A stretch of DNA of 12,068 nucleotides from Fibrobacter sp. UBA1765 (GCA_002314675.1 DCGZ01000110.1:1-12068), one strand, 5' to 3'; shown: positions 1 through 6,141, counted from the first letter of the stretch. Made by a program: numbers and translations. The notes: generated by a model from the letters alone, not told the origin.

Positions 1-2
1 GG

Positions 3-473
3 CATCGTGCGAAGTTCCAGAACCGGATTCTGCCCTTTGAATGCGTTTTCGTGAACCTTGCAAAAATCGACGACATGAACTGCCTTGAAGAAGATAATGT
101 AGAGGCAGGCATCGCTGCGCTTACGATGAAGTACGCGTTCGATGCGGAAGGCTTTGAAAAGCTTCTGCCGCAGATTGCAGAAATGTTGAAGAAGCTCAAC
201 AAGGATAAGGCCGCTTGCCTCGTAGAAAAAATTGAGTTATATTTGGGTGAGTTCTTTAGTCAAAATGCAAAGGAGACGTTAGAAATGGCAGTAAAAAGTA
301 TTGGAGATCTGTACGGCTTTGTCAGCGTCAACGATGCCATTCGTGCAGAAGAGCGCAACAACCTGATCAAGAAAAATCTTCAGAAGGGTAAAACTCCTGA
401 AGATGTTTCTGATTTTCTTGACATCCCGCTTTCGCAAGTCCTTGAAATTCAGCAGGAACTTCGGAACGCATAA
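3..473 (+). CDS. Rpn-like nuclease / putative transposase, C-terminal part (5' partial)
   Basis: The reading frame is open from base 3 to the TAA at 471-473, giving 156 visible residues, so the gene starts before the window. A GTG at 51 is in frame, but the residues before it (HRAKFQNRILPFECVFV) read as ordinary protein, so it is probably not the start. The visible part is helical and charged. It resembles the C-terminal half of the Rpn / PD-(D/E)XK 'recombination-promoting nuclease or putative transposase' family, with a typical end: a segment around SIGDLYGFVSVNDAIRAEER, then a lysine-rich linker and a small helix-turn-helix-like tail (KTPEDVSDFLDIPLSQVLEI). The catalytic domain would lie upstream and cannot be checked. 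Members of this family are scattered, multi-copy accessory genes. The gene ends at a strong terminator and converges with the neighbouring ATPase gene. The assignment rests on remembered family texture, so confidence is moderate. Confidence 0.55.
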   Translation, partial: HRAKFQNRILPFECVFVNLAKIDDMNCLEEDNVEAGIAALTMKYAFDAEGFEKLLPQIAEMLKKLNKDKAACLVEKIELYLGEFFSQNAKETLEMAVKSIGDLYGFVSVNDAIRAEERNNLIKKNLQKGKTPEDVSDFLDIPLSQVLEIQQELRNA

Positions 474-475
474 CG

Positions 476-531
476 GCAAAGCCTTTAAACAAACGCCCCA
501 GGGAAATTCAATCCCTTGGGGCGTTTTTTAC
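476..531. repeat. 56-bp terminator-containing repeat, copy 1
   Basis: These bases match 1973-2028 at 54 of 56 positions. The only difference is AA at 492-493 here against TT at 1989-1990 there. The repeat holds an upstream segment (GCAAAGCCTTTAAACA), the GC-rich hairpin and its T-tract. It begins two bases after the TAA of the Rpn-like gene and ends inside the stop codon of the minus-strand ATPase gene. Identity stops abruptly on both sides. Confidence 0.9.
492..529 (+). terminator. Rho-independent terminator, probably used from both sides
   Basis: The left arm AACGCCCCAGGGA (492-504) pairs with TCCCTTGGGGCGTT (512-525), leaving one bulged T and a 7-base loop. Six T residues follow on the plus strand (524-529). 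It lies 18 bases after the Rpn-like stop codon and should end that transcript. On the minus strand the hairpin is followed by TTTGTTT, so it can plausibly also end the ATPase mRNA, whose stop codon lies in the tract. Confidence 0.9.
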
Positions 532-1823
532 GAGAATAGCTCGTCGCCCGCCAATAAAAAGTCGGCGAGACCGATGTGGTAGATTCCCATGTCATCGTAC
601 CAGGGGGCGATTTCATTTCGGGTGACGACGATTTTCTTGAACGAGTTTCCGACAATGTTGAATGGAGCAAGTTCCGATTCCTGCTTTTCGGGAGTGTTCA
701 TGGAAAATGCCGATTGGACATAGCATTGCATATTACCCTTGTTTACCACGAAGTCGATTTCTCTGTTGATCCGGGTCGATTTCCCATCTACCTTTTTGAA
801 ACTTTCTAGCACGCCCACATCAACATTGTAGCCTCTCTGGACAAGGCTGTTGAAAACAACGTTTTCCATGATATGGGTTTCCTCGTTTTGTCGCATGTTC
901 AGTCGGACATTTCGTAACCCGACATCCACGCAGTAAAACTTGCTGCTTGAACTGAAATATTTTTTTCCGCGAATGTCGTAGCGCTTTGCTTCCTTGATAA
1001 TAAACGCATCTTCGAGGTGTTGCAAGTATGATGTCACTGTGTTTGAGTTTACTTGGGTTTCCCGGGTCCTTTTCGTAGAGGAATTGATGCTGTTAGCAAG
1101 ATTCAATGGGTTTGTCAGGGATCCCGTTGCGGAGCAAAGTTCGTTGGTTATTGCCGAAAGCAGGTGAGGGTCCCTGACGCGGTTGCGTTCAACGATATCC
1201 TTGAGGAAAGTTTCTTCAAAAAGATTCTGCAGGTAAGAAATTTTTGTTTCAGGACTTGGCCTAGAAACGACAGCCGGCATGCCGCCGTAAAGCATGTATT
1301 CATTTAGAGTGGATTCCTTGTCGCCCTGTTTTGCGGAATAGAATTCCTTGAACGAAAGTGGATTGACTCTGACTTCATCACCGCGCCCCCTGAATTCTGT
1401 CAGCACGTCTTTGGATAGCATTTTGGAATTGCTCCCTGTAATGTAGATATCCAGGTTTTTATGGCTCAGAAGACCGTTCAAAATATCATAGAAAGTGATA
1501 TAGTCGCCTTCTACGTCAGGGTTCTTGATTTTCTTTACAAATTGGATTTCGTCAATGAAGATGTAAAAGTATTCAGAATCGTTAATCCTTTCCTTTATAT
1601 ACCTTGACAGGTTCAAAGGGCTGCGGAGTTTAGCGAAATCATCACTATCCAGAGAAATTTTGATGATGTTCCTTTCGGAAACGCCCTCGGTAATGAGATG
1701 CCTAAAAAACAGCTCAAATAATAGCACGGACTTGCCGCAGCGTCGAACTCCGGTAATGACTTTCACCATTCCGTTGTGCTTTCGGTCAATGAGTTTTTTT
1801 AGGTAAATAGAGCGTTCAATCAT
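528..1823 (-). CDS. AAA_14 / DUF4143 family ATPase (first copy)
   Basis: This 431-residue protein has the usual length and layout of AAA_14 plus DUF4143 ATPases. The N-terminal P-loop domain carries Walker A GVRRCGKS (25-32), Walker B YIFIDEIQ (87-94) and the family signature TGSNSKML (129-136), followed by EFRGRGDEV and PLSFKEF (about 143-161) and YGGMP (179-183). The C-terminal DUF4143 part ends in a PD-(D/E)XK-like fold with the EID half (REIDFVV). Where classic members have an E-x-K motif this protein reads CYVQSAF, so it is probably not an active nuclease. The start is ATG at 1823, with GAGG seven bases upstream. The cellular role of this family is unresolved; members are abundant accessory genes in FCB bacteria, and toxin-like or DNA-related roles have only been suggested. 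It is convergent with the Rpn-like gene, and its TAA lies in the terminator T-tract. Confidence 0.88.
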   Translation of the reverse strand: MIERSIYLKKLIDRKHNGMVKVITGVRRCGKSVLLFELFFRHLITEGVSERNIIKISLDSDDFAKLRSPLNLSRYIKERINDSEYFYIFIDEIQFVKKIKNPDVEGDYITFYDILNGLLSHKNLDIYITGSNSKMLSKDVLTEFRGRGDEVRVNPLSFKEFYSAKQGDKESTLNEYMLYGGMPAVVSRPSPETKISYLQNLFEETFLKDIVERNRVRDPHLLSAITNELCSATGSLTNPLNLANSINSSTKRTRETQVNSNTVTSYLQHLEDAFIIKEAKRYDIRGKKYFSSSSKFYCVDVGLRNVRLNMRQNEETHIMENVVFNSLVQRGYNVDVGVLESFKKVDGKSTRINREIDFVVNKGNMQCYVQSAFSMNTPEKQESELAPFNIVGNSFKKIVVTRNEIAPWYDDMGIYHIGLADFLLAGDELFS

Positions 1824-1830
1824 GGGAAAT

Positions 1831-1849
1831 CCTCTTGTTTGGAAATATA
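1831..1849 (-). promoter_or_regulatory. RBS and possible -7 element of the first ATPase gene
   Basis: On the minus strand GAGG (1834-1831) stands seven bases before the ATG and is a good Shine-Dalgarno match. TATATTTC (1849-1842) resembles the TAnnTTTG -7 element known from Bacteroidetes promoters. I saw no matching TTG about 20 bases further upstream, so the RBS is solid and the promoter call is weak. Confidence 0.45.
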
Positions 1850-1878
1850 GCTAAAAGAAATAAAGTTTGTTTAGAAAA

Positions 1879-1894
1879 AGTGTGTTTAGACACT
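1879..1894. promoter_or_regulatory. Inverted repeat upstream of the first ATPase gene
   Basis: AGTGT (1879-1883) and ACACT (1890-1894) form inverted arms around six bases. TGTTTAGA also occurs twice here (1868-1875 and 1883-1890), 15 bases apart. The element lies 56-71 bases upstream of the ATG, where an operator could sit. It is short and in AT-rich DNA, so it could be chance. Confidence 0.3.
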
Positions 1895-1912
1895 AAATTT
1901 TTAAATTTATTC

Positions 1913-1960
1913 ATGCTGTTTCGTGCGTTTTCAGTTCGTTGCGTTAAGAACTCCAACTAG
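1913..1960 (+). pseudogene. 3' tail of a FISUMP-domain gene (remnant)
   Basis: The plus frame ending at TAG 1958-1960 reads MLFRAFSVRCVKNSN. The piece FSVRCVK strongly resembles the C-terminal end of the Fibrobacter succinogenes major paralogous domain, whose members commonly finish in SVRC followed by V/L and K/R-D. Upstream of about 1913 the frame stays open but becomes AT-rich and unlike the family, and it lies in the ATPase promoter region. Only about 14 codons appear to survive, followed by terminator copy 2. I infer that the rest of a FISUMP gene was deleted or displaced. The match is short, so chance similarity is possible. Confidence 0.45.
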
Positions 1961-1972
1961 GCACCCTCCGAA

Positions 1973-2028
1973 GCAAAGCCTTTAAACATTCGCCCCAGGG
2001 AAATTCAATCCCTTGGGGCGTTTTTTAC
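1973..2028. repeat. 56-bp terminator-containing repeat, copy 2
   Basis: This is the second copy of the repeat at 476-531, in the same orientation, with two mismatches. It starts 12 bases after the FISUMP-like stop codon and ends within the stop codon of the second minus-strand ATPase gene. The two copies bracket the first ATPase gene as direct repeats 1497 bp apart. Confidence 0.9.
1991..2026 (+). terminator. Rho-independent terminator, copy 2
   Basis: Arms CGCCCCAGGGA (1991-2001) and TCCCTTGGGGCG (2009-2020) pair with one bulged T, followed by six T residues (2021-2026). No complete plus-strand gene precedes it; only the FISUMP-like tail does, which suggests it is that gene's leftover terminator. 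On the minus strand the bases after the hairpin are AATGTTTAAAGG, a weaker tract, so it may work mainly in the plus direction. Confidence 0.85.
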
Positions 2029-3317
2029 TCCATAATCGGGGCTGCGTATAAAGGGATGTTTGTCAGTTGGCTTTGCTGTTTGTATGGCAACATGGAAAAA
2101 CGTACGGCTCGCATGTCTGGAGTTTTTGCGAGGAGCATGCTCAATGAGTTGGCGCGAACATTTCTGCCGGCCTTCACTTCGATAGGAAGCATTTTCCCTT
2201 TGTGTTGAACGACAAAGTCCACCTCAAGTCTGGAATCGTCGGTTGTGTGGTAGTATGTCGGAGTATTTAGTTCGCACTTGATTTGCTGATAAATAAACTG
2301 CTCCGTTACGCCGCCCTTGTATTCCGTAAATACACTGTCGTCGATAAGAACCTGTGACGCTTCGGTATTTACCATGGCTCCCAGGAGTCCGATGTCGAGC
2401 ATGTAAAGCTTGAAGGCACTCAGGTCCTCGTAGATTGCAAGGGGGAGTTCCAGTTTGTTACATCTAGGCACCTTGTATAAAAGTCCCGCATCAAGTAGCC
2501 ATTGAATGGCAAGTTCAAAATCGTTTGCGCGGGCACCTTTACGAAGCGCTCCGTATATAAACTTCTTGTTTTCTTTGCACAGTTGGGAGGGGACGCTTTG
2601 CCATACCATGCGAATTCTTGGAACTTGTTCCTTTGGGGCGTGTTTTGAAAAATCCTGGTTGTATCCGCGAAGTATTGTCTGCTGAATTCTGCGGACTTCT
2701 TGAAGCGCTCCTGTTTCTACATAGTTTAACACGGCTTCGGGCATTCCGCCAACGTAGTAGTATTGTCGCAGTAGGTCCACGAATTTTTCGTGCAACGGAA
2801 GTATAATGTCGAAATCGTGGTTTTCTAAAAGCCTATAGGCTTCTGCTTCGCCTTTTGCCAATAGGAATTCTCCGAAACTCATGGGTAAAACATCGAGTTC
2901 GTCAACCTTTCCTACAGGGAACGAAACTCCGTTGTGGAGTGAAATTCCCAAAAGAGATCCGGCAACGGCAATATGGTACTCGGGAGCCTGTTCATAGAAA
3001 TACTTCAATGCTTCTATCGCTTCGGGAATGTCCTGGATTTCGTCAAGGATAATCAAGGTGTCTCCCGGTGTTATGTCAACGGAAGAAATCGCCCTTAAGC
3101 CCCGAAGGATGCGGTCTATGTCGAAGTCTTTTGAGAACAGCTGTTGTACAAGAGCGTTTTTTCGGCAGACGATGTAGGCTTCTTTGGCATATTCCTGGCG
3201 GGCGAATTCTCGCAAAAGCCAGGTCTTGCCAACCTGGCGCGCTCCGTTAAGCACCAGTGGCTTTCGATTTTGGCTATTTTTCCATAATTTAAGCTGTTTT
3301 AAAGCAAATCGTTCCAT
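2025..3317 (-). CDS. AAA_14 / DUF4143 family ATPase (second copy)
   Basis: This 430-residue protein has the same family architecture as its neighbour but a clearly different sequence, so the pair is not a recent duplication. It has Walker A GARQVGKT (25-32), Walker B LIILDEIQ (88-95), the AVAGSLLG signature (117-124), LPMSFGEFL (144-152) and YVGGMPE (188-194). The C-terminal PD-(D/E)XK-like core appears intact: LEVDFVV with E365 and D367, then IEVKAG with E380 and K382. The start is ATG at 3317, with GGAG seven bases upstream. It resembles the 'ATPase with GARQVGKT' branch of the family, widespread in FCB and Gram-positive gut bacteria. The biological role is unknown. Its TAA lies in terminator copy 2, and three 12-mer repeats precede it. 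Confidence 0.9.
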   Translation of the reverse strand: MERFALKQLKLWKNSQNRKPLVLNGARQVGKTWLLREFARQEYAKEAYIVCRKNALVQQLFSKDFDIDRILRGLRAISSVDITPGDTLIILDEIQDIPEAIEALKYFYEQAPEYHIAVAGSLLGISLHNGVSFPVGKVDELDVLPMSFGEFLLAKGEAEAYRLLENHDFDIILPLHEKFVDLLRQYYYVGGMPEAVLNYVETGALQEVRRIQQTILRGYNQDFSKHAPKEQVPRIRMVWQSVPSQLCKENKKFIYGALRKGARANDFELAIQWLLDAGLLYKVPRCNKLELPLAIYEDLSAFKLYMLDIGLLGAMVNTEASQVLIDDSVFTEYKGGVTEQFIYQQIKCELNTPTYYHTTDDSRLEVDFVVQHKGKMLPIEVKAGRNVRANSLSMLLAKTPDMRAVRFSMLPYKQQSQLTNIPLYAAPIME

Positions 3318-3324
3318 TTTAGCA

Positions 3325-3369
3325 CTCCGTCTTGAATGCTAAAATACATTTTTCTGCACCTAATTTCAA
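3325..3369 (-). promoter_or_regulatory. Candidate promoter and RBS of the second ATPase gene
   Basis: On the minus strand TTG (3369-3367), a 20-base spacer and TATTTTAG (3346-3339) approximate the Bacteroidetes-type TTG...TAnnTTTG promoter. GGAG (3328-3325) is the RBS. The 12-mer TGCAGAAAAATG occupies the spacer directly beside the -7-like element, so a protein bound there would be expected to affect transcription. The FCB-type promoter consensus in this organism is an assumption. Confidence 0.4.
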
Positions 3370-3467
3370 TGTTGAATAACATTTTTCTGCACATAAATCC
3401 ATAAAAGTACCGCATTTTTAAACATATAAATTAACAACGAAGTCGAACTGTTGACCATTTTTCTGCA
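3347..3467. repeat. Three identical 12-mers (CATTTTTCTGCA) upstream of the second ATPase gene
   Basis: CATTTTTCTGCA occurs at 3347-3358, 3380-3391 and 3456-3467, all in the same orientation. The first two share 14 bases (ACATTTTTCTGCAC) and are 33 bases apart, close to three helical turns; the third is 76 bases further. The array lies wholly between the ATPase start codon and the next terminator. It looks like an operator array. Who binds it is unknown; autoregulation is one inference. Confidence 0.7.
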
Positions 3468-3501
3468 TACAGGAAAGGACCTTAAAAATCGAGAAAAATT
3501 C

Positions 3502-3538
3502 GCCCCAGGGTGGTTCAAAATTCCTTGGGGCTTTTTTT
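3502..3538 (+). terminator. Terminator-like hairpin just ahead of the pigment operon
   Basis: GCCCCAGG (3502-3509) pairs with CCTTGGGGC (3523-3531) with one bulged T, followed by seven T residues (3532-3538). The left flank ATTCGCCCCAGGG is identical to copy 2. No plus-strand gene lies between the divergent ATPase start and this hairpin. It ends 16 bases before the acyltransferase ATG, so it is an attenuator, an insulator, the end of an unseen small RNA, or the remains of a lost gene. Confidence 0.75.
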
Positions 3539-3545
3539 ATATTTG
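3538..3545 (+). promoter_or_regulatory. Possible TAnnTTTG -7 element before the pigment operon
   Basis: TATATTTG fits the Bacteroidetes-type -7 consensus exactly and ends nine bases before the ATG at 3555. It directly follows the terminator T-tract. A start site there would give an almost leaderless mRNA and would bypass the hairpin. No TTG sits about 20 bases upstream, so the call is weak. Confidence 0.3.
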
Positions 3546-3554
3546 AACTCCGGT

Positions 3555-4517
3555 ATGAATTGTAGTGAAAACGATCATTGGTCAGAAGTCAAGGAAGTTG
3601 GCGGCAGTACCTGGCATTTCCGTTTTATGCTTTGGGTCGTGTGCCATTTGCCGCTTTGGCTTGTGGAACTTTGCACTGCGGTGATTTGTTTTTTCTTTTG
3701 GATTGGAGCGATGCCTGTGCGCAAGCGTTCCAGGGCTTATCTTGCACGCTTGGCAAAAATCCAAGGGAAGCGAATAGAACTTTTCGGAACCTACAAGCAC
3801 ATACTTTCTTTCGCTCTTTCCATGATGGAAAAGCTCCTTGGCTGGAAAGGCGCAATTAAGCTCAATAGCATAGAAAAACAGAACGATGACCTGGAAGCTC
3901 TTGTAGACCAGATTGAACATGGTCAGGGAGCTTTCTTGCTTTGCTCCCATCTTGGCAACATGGAAATGTTACGTTCCTTGACTGGCTATGGTGAGCGTCA
4001 TACTAGGAATGATTTCAAGGTTTTCCCGGTTGTTGATTTTTCTGGAACTTCAAAATTCAATGCTCTACTCAGGGAACTGAACCCGGAACTGATGAATATT
4101 GTGATTGATGCCAATAGCATTGGCGTGGATTCTGCAGTTTGGATGAAGGAGCAAATCGCCAAGGGTAATCTTGTGGCGATCGCCGGAGATAGGACTTCGG
4201 CAAATACACGCGATAGGACTGTAGAAACGACATTCCTTGGAGAAATTGCGAATTTCCCGGAGGGCTCTTTTACCCTTGCCGGTGTTTTGAATGCTCCGAT
4301 TTATTTTGTATTTGCAATTCGCAAAAAAGACTTTGATATTCGTTCCCCTTACGAAATGCATGTGATTAAGGCGAAGACTTCTTTGGAATGCAGCCGCAAG
4401 GAACGTTCGGAACGTATAAAGAATTTGTTACAAGAATACACGGAAATCGTTGAAAATTTGTGTTTGAAACATCCATACCAGTGGTATAATTTCTACAATT
4501 TTTGGGAAAAGAAATAG
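3555..4517 (+). CDS. Lipid A biosynthesis-type (LpxL/HtrB-like) acyltransferase of an APE-type cluster
   Basis: This 320-residue protein belongs to the LpxL/HtrB acyltransferase family. It begins with the HWSEVKEVGGS-type segment common to acyltransferases of aryl-polyene clusters, followed by an N-terminal membrane helix (about 24-52). The H-x4-E catalytic motif is CSHLGNME, with H132 and E137. An AIAGDR block (about 208-213) and the C-terminal YQWYNFYNFW are also family features. A GTG at 3510 would extend the frame but lies inside the terminator hairpin, so I chose ATG 3555; no clear Shine-Dalgarno is seen. In APE pathways such enzymes are thought to transfer an acyl or aryl-polyene chain onto a lipid scaffold at the inner membrane. 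It is the first gene of the operon, and its TAG overlaps the next start by one base. Confidence 0.85.
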   Translation: MNCSENDHWSEVKEVGGSTWHFRFMLWVVCHLPLWLVELCTAVICFFFWIGAMPVRKRSRAYLARLAKIQGKRIELFGTYKHILSFALSMMEKLLGWKGAIKLNSIEKQNDDLEALVDQIEHGQGAFLLCSHLGNMEMLRSLTGYGERHTRNDFKVFPVVDFSGTSKFNALLRELNPELMNIVIDANSIGVDSAVWMKEQIAKGNLVAIAGDRTSANTRDRTVETTFLGEIANFPEGSFTLAGVLNAPIYFVFAIRKKDFDIRSPYEMHVIKAKTSLECSRKERSERIKNLLQEYTEIVENLCLKHPYQWYNFYNFWEKK

Positions 4518-4600
4518 TGGCTAGGATCAAGCATCTAGGAGCTAGTGTTTTAATTGCAGTTTCTCTGGCTTCTTGGATCTTGTTCTTGCTTCTGAAATGA
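4517..4600 (+). CDS. 27-residue single-pass membrane micropeptide
   Basis: A GTG at 4517 overlaps the last base of the acyltransferase stop (TAGTG) and opens a frame to TGA at 4598-4600. The product starts MARIKH, continues with an unbroken hydrophobic stretch of about 19 residues (GASVLIAVSLASWILFLLL) and ends in lysine. This is a textbook single membrane helix, probably N-inside. GGGA lies nine bases upstream. The junction shares the nonamer AAATAGTGG with the LolA-like/MMPL junction in the same operon, which supports real translational coupling. It fills the only gap between the acyltransferase and the ammonia-lyase. I do not recognise it; a scaffold or regulatory subunit of a membrane pathway complex is a guess. 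Caveat: three CTAG tetramers in its first 29 bases could mark an intergenic repeat. Confidence 0.55.
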   Translation: MARIKHLGASVLIAVSLASWILFLLLK

Positions 4601-4612
4601 AGGATAGTAAAA

Positions 4613-6139
4613 ATGGAAAAAGTTGTTATTGGCACTGAAAAACTCACTATTGAACAGGTTGTGGCTGTCGCAAAAAAGCAGGCCGCTGTTGAGTTGGATA
4701 GCTCGCCGAAGTTTGTTGCAATGATCGACTCTGGTGCAGAATTTCTTGACGAGGCGCTTGCTGAACATGGTGGCATTTATGGCGTAACAACAGGTTATGG
4801 TGATTCCTGTACGCAGACTTTGCCTCCGGAACATTACTACCAGTTGCCGATCAACCTGACGCGATTCCATGGCTGTGGCATGGGAAACTACTTTGATGAA
4901 GAAACAACCCGCGCAATCATGGTTGTTCGCATGAATACCTTGGCTCAAGGCTGCTCCGGTGTTAGCTATGCTCTTTTGAAAATCATGATGACTTTCCTTC
5001 AGAACGACATTTTGCCGCTTATTCCGCAAGAAGGTTCTGTGGGCGCAAGTGGCGACTTGACTCCGCTTTCTTACCTTGCCGGCGCTGTGATTGGTGAACG
5101 CAAGGTTTTGTACAAGGGCGAAGTTCGTGAATCCCTGGATGTAATGAAGGAACTAGGGATTACACCGCATAAGTTCCGTCCAAAGGAAGCTATCGCCATT
5201 ATGAATGGTACTGCGGCAATGAATGCTGTTGCTTGCATGGCTTTCTCCCGCGCTATGTATCTTTCTGACTTGGCTTGCCGTATTACAGCGATGATTACCA
5301 TTGCCATGAAGGGTAATGCATATCACTATTACAAACGTCTGTTTGATGTAAAGCCGCACCCGGGTCTTATGCGTGCCGCAAAGAAGATTCGTCATGGCTT
5401 GAACCTGCCCGAAGAAAAGAACGTTGTTCCTGAAAAGATCCAGGACCCGTATTCCTTGCGTTGCGCTCCGCATATCATAGGCCTTGTCTATGATGCAGAG
5501 CCGTTCCTTCGTCAGCTCATTGAAGTGGAATTGAACAGTGCAAACGACAACCCGATTGTGGATCCGTTTACAAGGAACATTTTCCACGGTGGTCATTTCT
5601 ATGGCGGCCATATTTGCCTTGCCATGGATACCTTGAAGAACATGGTTGCAAACATTGCAGACCTTTTGGATCGCCAGCTTGCTATGATTGTTGATATTAA
5701 GTTCAACCGCAATTTGCCTCCAAACCTTGCCGGTTCCAAGGGCGATTACGATATCAACCATGGCTTTAAGGCTGTGCAGATTGGCGTTTCTTCTTGGACT
5801 GCTGAAGCATTGCATTTGACTATGCCGATGAGCGTGTTCAGCCGTTCTACCGAATGCCATAACCAGGACAAGGTTAGCATGGGTACGATCGCCTCTCGCG
5901 ATTGCATCCGCATTTTGGAACTTTCTGAACAGGTAGCTGCCGCAGTTCTCCTTGCCGCCTCGCAGGCTGTACGTATTCGCCTTGAACGTGGCGAAGTTGC
6001 AGAAGACCGTCTTGTAAATTTGAAGTCTACCTACGACCAGGTATTCTCCAAGTTTGCGCCGCTCGAATGCGACCGTCAGCTGGAAAGCGACCTCCGCAAT
6101 ACCTTGGAACTCATTCGCCAAAAGTTCTATGCGGTTTAG
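4613..6139 (+). CDS. MIO-type aromatic amino acid ammonia-lyase (HAL/PAL/TAL family)
   Basis: This 508-residue protein has the full set of family motifs: catalytic Tyr56 in YGVTTGYGD, the MIO-forming Ala145-Ser146-Gly147 in GSVGASGDLTPLS, IMNGTAAM (197-203), YSLRC (280-284), SANDNPIVD (309-317) and HNQDKVSMGT (416-425). These enzymes remove ammonia from His, Phe or Tyr to give urocanate, cinnamate or coumarate. The selectivity pair reads F85-H86 (NLTRFHGCGMG), unlike Ser-His of HutH. The segment after YSLRC is APHIIG, not QPQVMG as in HutH, so a role in histidine breakdown is unlikely. AAGGA eight bases before ATG 4613 fixes the start. Position in an APE/flexirubin-like operon suggests supply or tailoring of the aryl starter, although APE starters can come from other routes and the true substrate cannot be read from sequence. 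Confidence 0.88.
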   Translation: MEKVVIGTEKLTIEQVVAVAKKQAAVELDSSPKFVAMIDSGAEFLDEALAEHGGIYGVTTGYGDSCTQTLPPEHYYQLPINLTRFHGCGMGNYFDEETTRAIMVVRMNTLAQGCSGVSYALLKIMMTFLQNDILPLIPQEGSVGASGDLTPLSYLAGAVIGERKVLYKGEVRESLDVMKELGITPHKFRPKEAIAIMNGTAAMNAVACMAFSRAMYLSDLACRITAMITIAMKGNAYHYYKRLFDVKPHPGLMRAAKKIRHGLNLPEEKNVVPEKIQDPYSLRCAPHIIGLVYDAEPFLRQLIEVELNSANDNPIVDPFTRNIFHGGHFYGGHICLAMDTLKNMVANIADLLDRQLAMIVDIKFNRNLPPNLAGSKGDYDINHGFKAVQIGVSSWTAEALHLTMPMSVFSRSTECHNQDKVSMGTIASRDCIRILELSEQVAAAVLLAASQAVRIRLERGEVAEDRLVNLKSTYDQVFSKFAPLECDRQLESDLRNTLELIRQKFYAV

Positions 6140-6141
6140 TT

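Noticed and set aside
1940..1972. tRNA or small RNA in the gap between the ATPase genes
   Set aside because: No cloverleaf arms, TTC loop or CCA-like end could be drawn; the bases are better explained as a gene tail plus terminator leader.
3347..3467. CRISPR-like array from the three 12-mers
   Set aside because: The units are only 12-14 bases, the spacings are unequal (33 and 76) and no cas gene is present.
3435..3485. Second gene-tail remnant before the third hairpin, by analogy with the FISUMP scrap
   Set aside because: The frame ending at TAA 3483-3485 reads HFSAYRKGP, which I cannot match to any family.
3510..3554. GTG-started extension of the acyltransferase frame
   Set aside because: The added codons lie within the hairpin loop, right arm and T-tract of the terminator; the family-typical N-terminus begins just after ATG 3555.
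5153..6121. Long minus-strand frame opposite the ammonia-lyase
   Set aside because: It is the antisense shadow of a gene with full family motifs; the translated product has no recognisable domain.
4613..6139. Calling the lyase HutH (histidine utilisation)
   Set aside because: The selectivity pair is Phe-His, the HutH glutamine after YSLRC is absent, and no other hut gene is present; the neighbours are pigment-cluster genes.
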